Counted from the stretch's first letter, positions 35,354 through 45,763 are shown. The stretch: 64,000 bases of DNA from Bowmanella pacifica (GCF_014645355.1 NZ_BMLS01000001.1:1302001-1366000), one strand, 5' to 3'. Notes: generated by a model not told the origin, from the letters alone. Numbers and translations are program-made.

Positions 35354-36568
35354 TTATTCTAGTGCAGGCTGTGCAGCTTCAAGTTTTACACTCGCCAGGA
35401 TAACCAGGCTGACAAGAGAGCCAGCAACCAACAAAATACCTAGCCAGTTGGGTATAGCGAAGACGAAAACAGCAACCAACACTGAGAGGTTTTTGCTCAA
35501 TTCCAGCCAGCGTGCCACCCACTTTTGCTCCATCAAGGCCCCCACACTGAATGTGGAAAAGAGAACAAAAAGCATCAATCCCCATTGTTGCCAGACAACT
35601 AGCTCATCACTAAACAGCATAAGCATCAGTGCAATAAGAATGGTCAAACCGTGTTGAATCAGGCTGTACCACTTTGTCGAGGTGGAGATTGGCGGATCGT
35701 ACTTTTCAAAACGACTCAGATCCGCCTTGGCCATGGGGTACTTTGCTTCCACATCTGCCGGGCGCCAGCCGGTGCGTTTAAACCAAATCATAAACTTGTC
35801 CTGCCAGCGGGAAGCGTGCCAACAATCATGGAGCAGTTGACTGTATAGGTGCACATTGGCCCACAAGGGATTCCAACTACGTAGGGCCTTTCGGATCCCG
35901 AATAGCGGCGGCTCATCATCAAGTTCTTCCTGAAAGGAACCAAACAATCTATCCCACACAATGAACACGCCACCATAGTTGCGATCGATGTACAGCTGAT
36001 TTTGAGCATGATGGACCCTGTGATTAGATGGGGTCACAAAAATCCACTCCAGCCATCCCAGCTTTGGTACATGCCTGGTGTGCACCCAGAACTGGTAGAT
36101 GAGGTTGAGGGAACCGACGGTAATCATCATCTCCGGCGTAATACCCAATACCGCCATCGGTAAATAAAAAATCCAACTGACCAGACCGGTACTGCTCTGT
36201 CGAAGGGCAGTGGTGAGGTTATATTCTTCACTAGAGTGATGCACCACGTGGGCGGCCCAGAGAACGTTAACTTCGTGGCCCAGCCTGTGATTCCAATAGT
36301 AAAAAAAATCGTAAAGTACAAAGGCCAGTAACCAGACCCAAAGACTGTCAGGCAAGGTCAGCCAAGCGATATGCTCATATACCAGCGCATAAACCGTAAA
36401 GGGAATGAGCTTATGTACGACACCAGTTACTCTGCTAAGCACACCGGCACTGAGACTGTTGATGGCATCGTTAACTCGATAATATTGTGTATGACGAAGC
36501 CGTTCAGCTACCAACTCCAGGCCGATCAGCAGGAAAAAAAACGGAATAGCCCACAATACATAGCTCAT
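35354..36568 (-). CDS. Sterol desaturase/fatty acid hydroxylase family protein
   Basis: A 404-residue membrane-bound di-iron oxygenase. Hydrophobic helices occur near residues 5-20, 45-65, 75-95 and 130-170, with an extra hydrophobic C-terminal region (about 310-395). The histidine clusters of the superfamily are visible: HRLGHE, HVVHHSSE and NHRVHHAQN. Family members hydroxylate or desaturate lipids, including alkylglycerol monooxygenase-like enzymes; the substrate here is unknown. A perfect 15-bp palindrome lies about 30 bp before the start and may be an operator. Confidence 0.85.
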   Translation of the reverse strand: MSYVLWAIPFFFLLIGLELVAERLRHTQYYRVNDAINSLSAGVLSRVTGVVHKLIPFTVYALVYEHIAWLTLPDSLWVWLLAFVLYDFFYYWNHRLGHEVNVLWAAHVVHHSSEEYNLTTALRQSSTGLVSWIFYLPMAVLGITPEMMITVGSLNLIYQFWVHTRHVPKLGWLEWIFVTPSNHRVHHAQNQLYIDRNYGGVFIVWDRLFGSFQEELDDEPPLFGIRKALRSWNPLWANVHLYSQLLHDCWHASRWQDKFMIWFKRTGWRPADVEAKYPMAKADLSRFEKYDPPISTSTKWYSLIQHGLTILIALMLMLFSDELVVWQQWGLMLFVLFSTFSVGALMEQKWVARWLELSKNLSVLVAVFVFAIPNWLGILLVAGSLVSLVILASVKLEAAQPALE

Positions 36569-36878
36569 TGATATCCTCCGGCGGCCCCATCAAATGTTAA
36601 CCATTGGTTAAATTCAACTTATCCGACCAGTCTATTCCTGCTTACTCATCCTGTCCAGCAGCTAAACTCACCACTCAAGTTTGTGTAAATTTCATTAACA
36701 ATAATCGCCAGCCAAGCTAAGACACAGCCCAGGCCGTTAAAAATGAAACCAATACGGGTTTCTTCAGTCGATATAGATATGGGTTGAAATCCATATTTCC
36801 TGAGGAGTATGAGGATGCAATCCCGTTATCAATTGAGTACCTTATACTAAGCAATCCAGCAAAGAAGGTGGACCTTGT
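36569..36878. other. 310-bp divergent intergenic region
   Basis: It separates the oxygenase gene from the DUF3014 gene and must hold both promoters. Contains the palindrome at 36597-36611 and a small inverted repeat ATATGG / CCATAT near 36777-36796. No gene seen. Confidence 0.5.
36597..36611. promoter_or_regulatory. Palindrome TTAACCATTGGTTAA
   Basis: A perfect 7+1+7 inverted repeat 29 bp upstream of the oxygenase ATG, in promoter position. Probably an operator for an unlinked regulator of lipid metabolism (inference). Confidence 0.45.
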
Positions 36879-37724
36879 ATGACTGAAACCGAATCAACAA
36901 AGAAGAATTCCCTACTTCCCCATGCTTTGATCGGCGGTGTCTTGTTGATCATTCTGCTGGCTGTATTTTTTTGGCAGTCAGAAGAACAGACGCCGGTTGA
37001 ACAACCTCAGCCCTTGCCGGAACCGCTTAACGTTCAGGAGGAGCCTGAGCAAATACCCGAGCCTCTGCCCGAACCAGAAGTCATGGAACCAGAGCTACCG
37101 GTGGAACAGCCAGAGCAGGAACCGGTGCCCGAGCCGTTGCCTCCAGAGCCTTTGGATATAAGTGACGGTGCTGTTAAAACCGCGCTGCTTGAAACCGGCA
37201 GCTACGAAACCCTGGCCAGGTTTATTGTCGATGACGACTTACTCAGACGTTTTGTGGTGTTCAGTGCCAATCTGTCAGATAACGAACTGGCAGCCAGTCA
37301 TAGAGTTCTGCAACCACCGCAGCAAGAGTTTCGCGTATATCGTCAGGCAGGCAAGGAATGGATCGACACCGCCAGTTACAAGCGCTACACCCCTTATGTA
37401 GAAGCGCTGGAAAGCATGGATACGCAGCAGCTGATTGCATTGTACGAGGTCTATAAGCCCACAATCGCGGAAATTTTTGCCGAAGTAGGCGATGGTCGCA
37501 GCGACTTTAATGATGTACTGGATGAGGCCATCAATCACCTGCTGGATACTCCTGAGGTACCCATTCCTGTAGAGGTAAGCACTGACAGCGTCATGTACAA
37601 ATACACCGATGAGCGTTTGGAGTCCTTGTCTGCGCCACAAAAGCAGTTGCTGAGAACCGGACCTGAGAATATGCGGCTGATTAAAGCAAAACTCAGAGAG
37701 ATTCGCGACGCTCTGGCCAACTGA
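36879..37724 (+). CDS. DUF3014 family membrane-anchored protein
   Basis: A 281-residue protein with one membrane helix near the N-terminus (about 15-33, ALIGGVLLIILLAVFFW), a Pro/Glu-rich spacer (about 37-93, repeated PEPLP units) and a conserved helical C-terminal domain (about 95-281: LARFIVDDDLLRRFVVFSANLS, KEWIDTASYKRYTPYV, YKPTIAEIFAEVG) that matches DUF3014. Predicted to be anchored in the inner membrane with a periplasmic domain held off by the extended spacer. Function unknown. The DUF1285 gene follows at 6 bp. Confidence 0.8.
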   Translation: MTETESTKKNSLLPHALIGGVLLIILLAVFFWQSEEQTPVEQPQPLPEPLNVQEEPEQIPEPLPEPEVMEPELPVEQPEQEPVPEPLPPEPLDISDGAVKTALLETGSYETLARFIVDDDLLRRFVVFSANLSDNELAASHRVLQPPQQEFRVYRQAGKEWIDTASYKRYTPYVEALESMDTQQLIALYEVYKPTIAEIFAEVGDGRSDFNDVLDEAINHLLDTPEVPIPVEVSTDSVMYKYTDERLESLSAPQKQLLRTGPENMRLIKAKLREIRDALAN

Positions 37725-37730
37725 CAACAG

Positions 37731-38267
37731 ATGAACCTAGAGCATTTGCAGTCAACACTGGCGCAGCATAATCCTAGGCTGCCGCCGGTGGAAGACTGGA
37801 ATCCAGACTACTGTGGCGAACTCGAACTGGAGATTCGTCATGACGGTAGCTGGCACCACCAAAATTCACCCATTAGCAGAAAATCGCTGATCATGCTTTT
37901 TGCCAAGGTATTAAAGCGGGAAAACGATCGTTACTACTTGGTCACTCCGGTGGAAAAGCTAGGCATTCAGGTGGCTGACGTCCCTTTTTTGGTAACCAAC
38001 TGGCAACAACAGGGGGAATACCTGTTGTTTTCCACCAATATGGATGAACAATATCTGGTGGGTGAGCAACACCCAGTGCACTTGATGAAAGATAAGGTAA
38101 CCGGTGATCTGCTGCCATACATGTTAGTACGCAGAAATCTGTATGCCAGACTACATCAAAATGTGTTCTATCAACTGGCAGAGCAGGGAAAGCCGGGGAA
38201 GGTAAATGGAAGTAGCCACTTGCTATTAAGCAGTGGCACCTACCAATTCAGTTTGGGGCCGCTGTAA
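37731..38267 (+). CDS. DUF1285 family protein
   Basis: A 178-residue cytosolic protein with the DUF1285 signature: a short beta segment IRHDGSWHHQNSPISRKSLIMLFAKVLKRENDRYYLVTPVEK, then LVTPVEKLGIQVADVPF. Structures of the family show a two-domain beta fold of unknown role. It follows the DUF3014 gene by 6 bp, probably cotranscribed, and converges with the chemoreceptor gene. Confidence 0.8.
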   Translation: MNLEHLQSTLAQHNPRLPPVEDWNPDYCGELELEIRHDGSWHHQNSPISRKSLIMLFAKVLKRENDRYYLVTPVEKLGIQVADVPFLVTNWQQQGEYLLFSTNMDEQYLVGEQHPVHLMKDKVTGDLLPYMLVRRNLYARLHQNVFYQLAEQGKPGKVNGSSHLLLSSGTYQFSLGPL

Positions 38268-38290
38268 GCCAGACAGCCCCTATCACAGAG

Positions 38291-39838
38291 TTATTTGTGG
38301 CTAAAGGTTCGCACCATAGCCGCAATACCATCAATGTTGCCGCGCAAGGTGGAAGAGCTTCGCTCCATGGACAAGGCAACCTGTGCATTATCATCCGCCA
38401 CCTCAGTAATCTTGCCAATGTTGCGACTAATCTCTTCACAGACCTTGCCCTGTTGCTCTGACGCTGTAGCAATCTGAGTAGAGTAGTCCGCTATCACTGA
38501 CATCATTTGGTAAATTTCTTCGATTGCTTTGGCCGAGTAACTTGCATCGTCCACACACTCCATGGCTTGCTCGCGGCTTTTCTCCATGCTGACGACCCAT
38601 TGTTGCAGCGTATGGCGCATGGTTTTCAGACTGTTATGGATATTGGCTGTAGACGCCTGTGTGCGGGTAGACAAGGCCCGGACTTCATCTGCCACTACAG
38701 AAAAACCCCGGCCACTTTCGCCCGCTCTGGCTGCCTCAATAGCAGCATTCAGGGCCAACAGGTTGGTTTGTTCAGCGATAGCTTCAATTTCGCCCATAAC
38801 ATTCGCCACCTTATCGGCCTCGACAACCAACTGGTTCGCCGATGCTGCCGCTTGCTCAACCACCGACGCCAGACCGCTTACTTTATCCTGACTGTGCTGC
38901 ACACTTTCCCGCGCATCACCACATTGCTGGCTGGCTTCTCGTACTTTTTCGGAAGTGTCCACCGTGTTACGGGCAATCTCCTGACTGGTGGCCGCCATCT
39001 GTGTAATAGCCGCCGCGATTTGCTGCACTTCAAACTTCTGCTGCTCTAATCCACTGGCGGTGGTATGCGCCGCACTGGCGGTTTCACTGGCAACCCCTGA
39101 CAACCCCCTCGCTGAGTCTTGCATGCGACCTAATACGGTGCGCAAACGCGCTCTCATCAATCCCAAATGAAAATCCACATAACTCTGGGTACCTTTGCCA
39201 CTGTAGATAAAACGACACACACTGTCGTACTGGGACTTTAACTGAAGGGCGGTTTTCGGCACACTGATAAGCTCGCCACGATACAACCAAGCCAAAATAG
39301 CCAGCAAGGCAGGCACGGTTACCCCGGCAACCCAACCGCCGGTCCAAAAACATAAGGCGGTAGCAATAATGGTAAAAACGGCGCTCAGCAATGTTTTCTG
39401 CCCGCTACCCATTTCCCAGGCCCGGAACTTTCCTGCCCGGATCTGTGCATAAGCCTGTTCGGCTCTGGCAACAAGCTCCCGCTCTGGCTTCACTCTGACG
39501 GACTGATAACCAACCTTCTCGGCACCTTCAAAAATGGGGGTAACATAGGCATCGACCCAGTAGTAACGCCCATCTTTACAGCGATTCTTCACCATACCAC
39601 GCCAGGCTTGCCCCTTTTTCAGGCTTGCCCACAAATCGGCAAAAGCTTCCTTTGGCATATCAGGATGCCTGACCAGGTTATGGTTTTTACCTACCAGCTC
39701 ATCCAACTCATAACCAGCAACATGGCAAAAGGCTCTGTTTGCATAAGTGATAACGCCACGTAAGTCGGTCGTCGACACCAACTCCTCATCAGCCTGGTAC
39801 AAGACCTCTTCATTTATGAGTGTTTGTTCACGACGCAT
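38291..39838 (-). CDS. PAS-domain methyl-accepting chemotaxis protein (Aer-like)
   Basis: A 515-residue chemoreceptor. The N-terminal PAS domain (about 18-115: [28 protein letters not shown], then [17 protein letters not shown]) resembles energy-taxis receptor Aer. Two hydrophobic stretches (about 148-190) anchor it, and the C-terminal signalling domain contains the invariant hairpin [19 protein letters not shown] followed by [18 protein letters not shown]. There is no periplasmic sensor domain, so the stimulus is probably intracellular, such as redox state. No che genes are nearby. Confidence 0.92.
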   Translation of the reverse strand: MRREQTLINEEVLYQADEELVSTTDLRGVITYANRAFCHVAGYELDELVGKNHNLVRHPDMPKEAFADLWASLKKGQAWRGMVKNRCKDGRYYWVDAYVTPIFEGAEKVGYQSVRVKPERELVARAEQAYAQIRAGKFRAWEMGSGQKTLLSAVFTIIATALCFWTGGWVAGVTVPALLAILAWLYRGELISVPKTALQLKSQYDSVCRFIYSGKGTQSYVDFHLGLMRARLRTVLGRMQDSARGLSGVASETASAAHTTASGLEQQKFEVQQIAAAITQMAATSQEIARNTVDTSEKVREASQQCGDARESVQHSQDKVSGLASVVEQAAASANQLVVEADKVANVMGEIEAIAEQTNLLALNAAIEAARAGESGRGFSVVADEVRALSTRTQASTANIHNSLKTMRHTLQQWVVSMEKSREQAMECVDDASYSAKAIEEIYQMMSVIADYSTQIATASEQQGKVCEEISRNIGKITEVADDNAQVALSMERSSSTLRGNIDGIAAMVRTFSHK

Positions 39839-40158
39839 CTAAATATCCTTTCGCCAACAATAAATAAAAGTATGAACAATAACGTTCAGAACTGCCCATA
39901 TTATCAAAAATTTTTTATAGACCAGTCATTTAGTATGAAAATGCAGAAATAACATACGCAATATGTCGTTAAGCAGTTATTTTTGCCACTTGGCCGTATT
40001 TTTGTATATCCATGTATACCGAATTGGAAACCCTAGCCTAACAGCGTTAACACTTTGGCTAACTACTGGCATTAATTTTTCACTTTCTTCTATCCTTTGC
40101 CGTTCACCGGGAACTGCTCTATTGTGTTTCGATAACAAGTGCAACAAAGGGAACGATA
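39839..40158. other. 320-bp intergenic region between divergent genes
   Basis: AT-rich; it must hold promoters of the chemoreceptor and the amidohydrolase. It includes GTATA-6-TATAC (40004-40019). An overlapping short frame here has no credible start or family and is not accepted as a gene. Confidence 0.45.
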
Positions 40159-41439
40159 ATGAAAATAAAACATCTCTGTCTGCTCAGCCTAACCTGTTTA
40201 GCTGGGCAGAGCATCGCAGCCACTTACATTCACACCGGTCAACTGATATCGGCAGCAGATACTAAAGTCTTGAAAAAGATGACTGTTATCGTCGACGGAA
40301 ACAAAATCCTTGATGTCAAAAGCGGTTATCTGCAACCAGGCGAAAATGACCAGTTGATCGATATGCGCAGTGGCACTCTGATGCCAGGGCTTATGGATAT
40401 GCATACCCATTTAAGCTCTCAGCAAGGCCCCGGGTCTTATATGGAGCGCTTTACCTTAAATGAGGCTGACTATGCGTTAAAGGGCGTCGACTTTGCCCGC
40501 AAAACACTACGGGCAGGCTTTACAACGGTGCGCAACCTAGGGGACGGTTACAATGAGACAGTTGCACTGCGTAATGCCATTAATAACGGCATTATTCAGG
40601 GACCACGTATTTACACCTCAGCGAAATCTATCGCCACAACAGGCGGCCATGCGGATCCAAGCAACGGCAGAGCCAAACAATTAATGGGTGACCCAGGCCC
40701 AGCTGACGGTGTGGTAAATGGTGAGGCAGAGGCTAGAAAAGCGGTACGTCAACGCTACAAAGACGGGGCTGACCTGATAAAGATCACAGCCACGGGCGGT
40801 GTACTTAGCGTAGCCAAAAGCGGTCAGAATCCCCAGTTTATGCAAGATGAACTAGAAGCCATAGTGGCAACAGCCAAAGACTACGGCATGAAGGTTGCGG
40901 TGCATGCACACGGCAAAGAGGGCATGAAGCGGGCCATTCAAGCCGGCGTTAACTCCATTGAGCACGGCACCTATATGGATGCCGAAGTGATCAAGTTAAT
41001 GAAAAAACACGGCACTTATTACGTGCCAACGGTAATGGCCGGTGAATGGGTAGCAGAAAAGGCCAAGATCGACGGCTTCTTTCCCGCCTTGGTCAGACCC
41101 AAGGCCGCGGCCATTGGTCCTTTGATGCAGGACACCTTCTCACGGGCATACAAAGCCGGCGTTAAAATCGCCTTTGGCACCGACTCTGGCGTCTCAGCTC
41201 ATGGCGACAATGGCCGAGAGTTTGCTTTGATGGTCGAAGCAGGCATGCCAGCAGTGGAGGCAATTCGTTCTGCCACATTCCACGGCGCTGAATTACTCGG
41301 TATTTCCGACCAAGTGGGTACAGTGGAAAGCGGTAAACTGGCTGATTTAGTTGGTGTTCAAGGCGATCCCTTGCAAGACATCTCCCTGCTGTCCCACATT
41401 AGCTTTGTGATGAAAGACGGCGAAATAGTGAAGCAATGA
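40159..41439 (+). CDS. Exported metal-dependent amidohydrolase (Xaa-Pro/Xaa-Arg dipeptidase-like)
   Basis: A 426-residue amidohydrolase-superfamily enzyme with a signal peptide (1-20, cleaved after SIA). Metal-site motifs are MDMHTHL (about 80), the probable carboxylated lysine in [18 protein letters not shown] (about 253), SIEHGT, and GTDSGV (about 350). The arrangement matches the imidazolonepropionase-like/prolidase-like group that hydrolyses dipeptides with C-terminal proline or basic residues. AAGGGAA lies before the ATG. Its stop is overlapped by the open frame of the following lipoprotein. Confidence 0.87.
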   Translation: MKIKHLCLLSLTCLAGQSIAATYIHTGQLISAADTKVLKKMTVIVDGNKILDVKSGYLQPGENDQLIDMRSGTLMPGLMDMHTHLSSQQGPGSYMERFTLNEADYALKGVDFARKTLRAGFTTVRNLGDGYNETVALRNAINNGIIQGPRIYTSAKSIATTGGHADPSNGRAKQLMGDPGPADGVVNGEAEARKAVRQRYKDGADLIKITATGGVLSVAKSGQNPQFMQDELEAIVATAKDYGMKVAVHAHGKEGMKRAIQAGVNSIEHGTYMDAEVIKLMKKHGTYYVPTVMAGEWVAEKAKIDGFFPALVRPKAAAIGPLMQDTFSRAYKAGVKIAFGTDSGVSAHGDNGREFALMVEAGMPAVEAIRSATFHGAELLGISDQVGTVESGKLADLVGVQGDPLQDISLLSHISFVMKDGEIVKQ

Positions 41440-41537
41440 TCAAACTGCAGGACAAGGATGTCTTGCCTGACTTGCAAAATATCCATAGGCAATTTCCACG
41501 TCGCCTCGTACAATCAGTTTTCTGTTTTCAGCGGGTT

Positions 41538-42539
41538 ATGACTTTGCGCACAAACATACTAGCGTGGCTGCTGATTTGTCTATGCGGGTGTTCTCTTGCT
41601 GTGCAAGAACCCGAATTACCCAGTGCGACCGAGATAAACTTACCTGCTGTCGGCATATTCCCCCAACAGCCAGATAACGAGTTAAGCGACTGGTGCCGTC
41701 AACAAGCAGAATCTTGTCATATGACGCCGACTCATCTAATCGGCATAGCCCAACAACTGCAAGATTCCGGAGGCTTTCCGCTAGTCTCTGAGCACCCCGG
41801 CGCCGACTATGAATTTCTGCTCGCCCGTGCGCGAAATGATAACCATATATTCATTCATGTGCTTCTTGCCTGGCAAGGGCTTCCCCTGCACACCTACAAG
41901 TACCAATTCGAGACTGCGCAGACCCCCTTCCTTGACGTTGCGCTCACTAAGGCATTGTTAAAAGACGTAAAGCAAGATAACGCCTTTAGCGCAAGCTATC
42001 TGGCAAAAGCCCTGGATGCAGACAACTACACCGCAGACTTATGGGCCCCAGCTCAAATTGCGGGTTTCCATCTTAGCCACAAGCGGGTCTACAACGACCC
42101 CTTCCAAGGATCTGCATTAACTTACAAGAACCCGGATTTTAATAGCGACAAAATAGAAGTAAGTATTTACCCCATACCTGCCAGCGACCTATCGAACCGC
42201 GCCGCGCTAATAGCGGAGGAAACGAATAAGCTGAGGGATAATTTGTTCGAGTTCGCCAGACAACACCAATTGCCGCCGTTGACGATGACCGCAGATACCT
42301 CAATCAATTGGACACAGCAAGGTCTCGATTTTCAAGGTTATTATCTCGATGCCAGCATCATTAGTGCGGATTCTGAGCCCTTTTACGCCGCTTACTTCTT
42401 TTTTATTCAGCAAGACAAGATAGTTAAATTTACCACCACTTTTCCCTCTGATATCGCAGTGAACTTTGTAAAACAAGCGCTGCCGCAGATGCAAATCCCC
42501 GAGGAGTCTGCGTTTATGGCCCGCTTAAGGAGACCATAG
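41538..42539 (+). CDS. Lipoprotein of unknown function
   Basis: A 333-residue protein with a lipoprotein signal (MTLRTNILAWLLICLCGC, acylated Cys18). The frame opens at 41436 with an ATGA overlap on the amidohydrolase stop, but that start would bury the lipobox behind 34 residues, so the ATG at 41538 is chosen. The mature part has several cysteines early (WCRQQAESCHM) and mixed alpha/beta character; no family was recognised. Position suggests cotranscription with the amidohydrolase. Confidence 0.65.
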   Translation: MTLRTNILAWLLICLCGCSLAVQEPELPSATEINLPAVGIFPQQPDNELSDWCRQQAESCHMTPTHLIGIAQQLQDSGGFPLVSEHPGADYEFLLARARNDNHIFIHVLLAWQGLPLHTYKYQFETAQTPFLDVALTKALLKDVKQDNAFSASYLAKALDADNYTADLWAPAQIAGFHLSHKRVYNDPFQGSALTYKNPDFNSDKIEVSIYPIPASDLSNRAALIAEETNKLRDNLFEFARQHQLPPLTMTADTSINWTQQGLDFQGYYLDASIISADSEPFYAAYFFFIQQDKIVKFTTTFPSDIAVNFVKQALPQMQIPEESAFMARLRRP

Positions 42540-42655
42540 TGCTATACCGGAAAAACCGATTAGTCCGATATAGTCCTTACTCTTGAACTCTCAGCATTTA
42601 ACCCCAATGCTATGTAGAAGCTGTTTATCTTTTTCCTACACTAACTCGGAGAATT

Positions 42656-43126
42656 ATGATGAGTAACATTGATATAGGGATTACGACTCAAGACCGACAG
42701 GATATCGCCACAGGGCTAAAACGTTTGCTGGCAGACTCCTACACTCTCTACCTCCAAACACACAATTTTCATTGGAATGTGACTGGACCACAGTTTCGAG
42801 AATTGCACTTGATGTTTGAGGAACATTACACCGAGTTGGCCGTCGCGGTAGATGACATCGCGGAACGTATTCGCACCCTCGGTGTCGTGGCGCCAGGCAC
42901 CTATAAAGCCTTTGCATCACTCAGTTCCATAGAGGAAGTAGAAGATGTTCCCGCTGCTGCAGATATGGTCAAAATTCTCAATAAGAGCCATGAGCAAGTG
43001 GTAAAAACCTGCCGTGAAGTATTGAAGCTGGCACAAGAGGGGAATGATGAGTCCACTGCAGCCTTAGTATCCGATCGTATGCGCATTCACGAAAAAACTG
43101 CCTGGATGCTGCGAGCCATGCAATAA
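42656..43126 (+). CDS. dps: Dps/ferritin-like DNA-binding stress protein
   Basis: A 156-residue (or 155 from the adjacent ATG at 42659) ferritin-like protein. The intersubunit ferroxidase residues are visible in [34 protein letters not shown]. Family members form dodecamers that store iron and protect DNA from peroxide. GGAG is spaced correctly. It lies just before a Fur-box-like site and two small genes, consistent with an iron or oxidative-stress neighbourhood. No OxyR site was identified. Confidence 0.93.
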   Translation: MMSNIDIGITTQDRQDIATGLKRLLADSYTLYLQTHNFHWNVTGPQFRELHLMFEEHYTELAVAVDDIAERIRTLGVVAPGTYKAFASLSSIEEVEDVPAAADMVKILNKSHEQVVKTCREVLKLAQEGNDESTAALVSDRMRIHEKTAWMLRAMQ

Positions 43127-43167
43127 CCCGATGGCGGCAGAGAGATCTGCCGCCCAACGACACGGTT

Positions 43168-43186
43168 GATAATAATTCTCATTTAA
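43168..43186. promoter_or_regulatory. Fur-box-like site
   Basis: GATAATAATTCTCATTTAA matches 13 of 19 positions of the Fur consensus (GATAATGATAATCATTATC). It lies about 45 bp before the ATG at 43229, overlapping the AT-rich promoter region. Iron repression of the downstream small genes is inferred. Confidence 0.6.
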
Positions 43187-43228
43187 ACTATTTTATGGAT
43201 AGTCTTTTAGATATTCATGGAATAGCCT

Positions 43229-43693
43229 ATGCCTTCACATTTCCTTTGCAACTACCACCGCGCCTGGCTGGCAACGAATCCCCAAGCCGCCTTAACGCAT
43301 CTACAGCAATGCATACACAGCGCTTCCATGTTGAGACAGACCGAGCAATGGCACAGGGCACTCCCCTACATAGGTAGTGCGTTTGAGGCGGCCTCGCTAT
43401 TATTGGGCAGCATAGACATCGATACCCAACTCGCCGCCACAGAGTTGACGTCGTCGGCACTACTGCTAGCCGACAACTACTACAGAATGGGCCGTTTTCG
43501 CCATGGTCGCGAGATCATTAAGCAAGCCATCACTCTGTTAGTTGAAACCCAGCAACGCACTGATGTGGGTGGCAGTGCTCGTCTGTCAGGCTGCATAAGC
43601 CTATTACATAAAAAACTGACTGAATTTTTGCATATGGAAAGACAACGAACAGCCTCCGGCTCACTGTTTCAGCGGGCAGCTATGGTTCACTGA
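43229..43693 (+). CDS. Helical small protein, probably Fur-regulated
   Basis: A 154-residue cytosolic protein, mostly alpha-helical, with paired-helix spacing reminiscent of tetratricopeptide repeats (HRAWLATNPQAALTHLQQCI; ALPYIGSAFEAASLLLG; ALLLADNYYRMGRFRHGREIIKQAI). The family is not recognised. It lies downstream of a Fur-box-like site and is followed by a 58-residue gene with a strong ribosome binding site; together they look like a small iron-responsive unit. There is no signal or membrane segment. Confidence 0.65.
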   Translation: MPSHFLCNYHRAWLATNPQAALTHLQQCIHSASMLRQTEQWHRALPYIGSAFEAASLLLGSIDIDTQLAATELTSSALLLADNYYRMGRFRHGREIIKQAITLLVETQQRTDVGGSARLSGCISLLHKKLTEFLHMERQRTASGSLFQRAAMVH

Positions 43694-43745
43694 CGCTCAG
43701 CCTTGGCTCTCATTCAATCATAAGCAATCAGTAAGGAGGATAAGT

Positions 43746-43922
43746 ATGGTGAGTCATCAGGAAGACTTTTTGAATTTAAGGATCCGTATGGATACGCTGG
43801 CCAAGCTCATCAGTCACCATCAACTACATATTGAAGACTTGCGCTGCAGTGACAGCCATTCAGCAGCATTGCTCAGGCGCCTCTTGCTTGAGTGCGCCCT
43901 ATGCAATGTAAGTACAAACTAA
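43746..43922 (+). CDS. 58-residue small protein, not recognised
   Basis: An open frame below common length cut-offs. An optimal AGGAGG lies 6-7 bp before the ATG, much stronger than those of neighbouring genes, which supports real translation. The product (MVSHQEDFLNLRIRMDTL, then AKLISHHQLHIEDLRC) is helical with three cysteines, two in ECALC near the C-terminus, and several histidines, which could bind a metal. It follows the helical gene behind the Fur-box-like site by 52 bp and is probably in the same transcript. Confidence 0.65.
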   Translation: MVSHQEDFLNLRIRMDTLAKLISHHQLHIEDLRCSDSHSAALLRRLLLECALCNVSTN

Positions 43923-43959
43923 CAAGAATGCTATCGCTGGATAAGAACGACACCGCTAT

Positions 43960-44211
43960 TTATTGTGCGGAGCCTTTCTTAATTAGATAACGATAGGGGG
44001 TCTGCGTGGTATCAGCCTTCAAAAGCTGATGATCCAAAAAGCGGCAAAAACTGGGTATATCGCGTGTGGTAGCCGGGTCATCTGCCGTCACCAAGATAGT
44101 TTGCCCGTCTTGCATTTTGCGGATAGCCAAACGAACCATCATTACCGGCTCAGGACAGCGTAACCCCAGCGTATCCAGTTCCTCATCAGCCTTATCGAAA
44201 TCAAATTCCAT
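43960..44211 (-). CDS. tusA: TusA-family sulfur carrier protein
   Basis: An 83-residue SirA/TusA-like protein. The active-site motif [18 protein letters not shown] (Cys about 19) and the beta-alpha-beta-alpha layout identify the family, which relays persulfide sulfur for tRNA 2-thiouridine or other sulfur transfers. The start is the ATG at 44211, 11 bp inside the end of pyrE; the same frame is open much further upstream inside pyrE, but that part is not homologous. It is the last gene of an apparent rph-pyrE-tusA unit. Confidence 0.9.
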   Translation of the reverse strand: MEFDFDKADEELDTLGLRCPEPVMMVRLAIRKMQDGQTILVTADDPATTRDIPSFCRFLDHQLLKADTTQTPYRYLIKKGSAQ

Positions 44212-44842
44212 AAGCCTGGCGATACTCTTGGATTTGCTGTAAATGCTCAGCCATATCCGGCTTATCCTGCAGGTAGTGGATAAGGTCAGCGAGGCTAACG
44301 ATTGAAACGACTTTCGTAGCAAAGTCGCGCTCCACTTCCTGAATAGCCGACAGCTCACCCTGGCCTTTTTCCTGGCGATCCAGCGCGATCAGTACCCCGG
44401 CCAGCGTTGCGCCATTTGCCTGAATGATCTGCATTGACTCACGAATTGCCGTGCCAGCGGTTATCACATCGTCCACCAACATCACTTTGCCCTGCAGAGG
44501 GCTTCCCACCAGGTTTCCACCTTCACCGTGGTCTTTGGCTTCCTTACGATTGAAACAGTAAGGCTTGTCTATGTCATATTTGTCAGCCAGGGCAACCGCC
44601 GTAGTGGTGGCAATAGGAATACCCTTGTAGGCGGGCCCAAAAAGGAGATCATACTCCACCTTGGCATTTACCAGAGCAGCGGCATAAAACTGACCTAGCT
44701 TGGCCAGGTCTCTGCCGGTATTAAATAATCCTGCATTAAAGAAATACGGACTGGTGCGTCCAGACTTCAGTTTGAACTGACCAAACTTGAGTACCTGCCT
44801 GGCCAACGCGAATTCTATAAAGGCTTTTTGGTAATCCTGCAT
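44201..44842 (-). CDS. pyrE: Orotate phosphoribosyltransferase (PyrE)
   Basis: A 213-residue enzyme that makes orotidine monophosphate in pyrimidine synthesis. The PRPP loop is [16 protein letters not shown], and [25 protein letters not shown] is the conserved N-terminal segment. The ATG at 44842 ([13 protein letters not shown]) with GAGG upstream matches the family start; a TTG nine bases earlier also exists. It sits 11 bp after rph, as in E. coli, where pyrE depends on translation of rph. Confidence 0.96.
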   Translation of the reverse strand: MQDYQKAFIEFALARQVLKFGQFKLKSGRTSPYFFNAGLFNTGRDLAKLGQFYAAALVNAKVEYDLLFGPAYKGIPIATTTAVALADKYDIDKPYCFNRKEAKDHGEGGNLVGSPLQGKVMLVDDVITAGTAIRESMQIIQANGATLAGVLIALDRQEKGQGELSAIQEVERDFATKVVSIVSLADLIHYLQDKPDMAEHLQQIQEYRQAYGI

Positions 44843-44853
44843 CTTGTTCAACC

Positions 44854-45567
44854 TCAGTTCAAAGCCGCGCGCTGAACATCAAAGATCTCGCGCAACCCAT
44901 GTTTGGCAAGTTCCATCATTTCTTGCATTTCTTCAAAGCTGAAAGGAGCCTCTTCTGCCGTTCCCTGCACCTCAATAAGCTGACCCGTTTCGGTCATCAC
45001 TACGTTCATATCGGTTTCCGCTGCCGCATCTTCCGTATATTCCAGATCGGCAATAGGGGTGCCTTTAAAAACGCCCACCGAGACTGCAGCAATCATGTAT
45101 TTCATGGGGTTAGCCTTAATTAACCCTTTCGCACGCATCCAGGTCAGTGCGTCAGCAAGCGCAACACAGGCACCGGTGATAGATGCAGTTCTGGTACCGC
45201 CGTCGGCCTGAATCACATCGCAATCCAACAGAATGGTGTTCTCACCAAGCATGCTCAGATCTACTGCTGCACGCAATGAACGTGCAATCAGTCGCTGAAT
45301 CTCCAGTGTACGACCACCTTGCTTACCACGTGCAGCTTCACGGTCACTGCGCGTATGAGTGGAGCGTGGCAACATGCTGTACTCAGCAGTAATCCACCCC
45401 TTACCCTGACCTTTCATAAAGCGGGGAACTCCCTCTTCTACAGAAGCAGTACAAATAACCTTGGTATTGCCAAACTCAATCAGCACAGAGCCTTCTGCAT
45501 GGCAGGTAAATTGTCTGGTGATGGTAATAGGACGGATTTGGTTGGCCGTTCTGCCGCTTGGACGCAT
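44854..45567 (-). CDS. rph: Ribonuclease PH
   Basis: A 237-residue phosphorolytic 3'-5' exoribonuclease that trims tRNA 3' ends. Conserved segments are [57 protein letters not shown], and [20 protein letters not shown]. The reading frame is intact, unlike the frameshifted rph of E. coli K-12. The start is the ATG at 45567 with AGAGGAA upstream; the open frame extends 54 bases further without support. It is divergent from yicC. Confidence 0.96.
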   Translation of the reverse strand: MRPSGRTANQIRPITITRQFTCHAEGSVLIEFGNTKVICTASVEEGVPRFMKGQGKGWITAEYSMLPRSTHTRSDREAARGKQGGRTLEIQRLIARSLRAAVDLSMLGENTILLDCDVIQADGGTRTASITGACVALADALTWMRAKGLIKANPMKYMIAAVSVGVFKGTPIADLEYTEDAAAETDMNVVMTETGQLIEVQGTAEEAPFSFEEMQEMMELAKHGLREIFDVQRAALN

Positions 45568-45763
45568 GTTGATTTCCTCTGACGGGCTGGATTGGCCGGC
45601 ATTATAGCCCAATGACAACATGACATCTGCATAAAATACACAACCAGTCGAGACAGAAAGACAACCAATAGTCGATGCAGACTCAAGCGCACCTTGTTAC
45701 ACCGGTTCTGCATAATTTCCAGTTGGGGTATACTGCCCTCAACTAAACGTTCAGGATAAACAC

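Noticed and set aside
39963-40265. 100-codon plus-strand frame before the amidohydrolase
   Set aside because: It overlaps the well-supported amidohydrolase start in another frame and has no family features.
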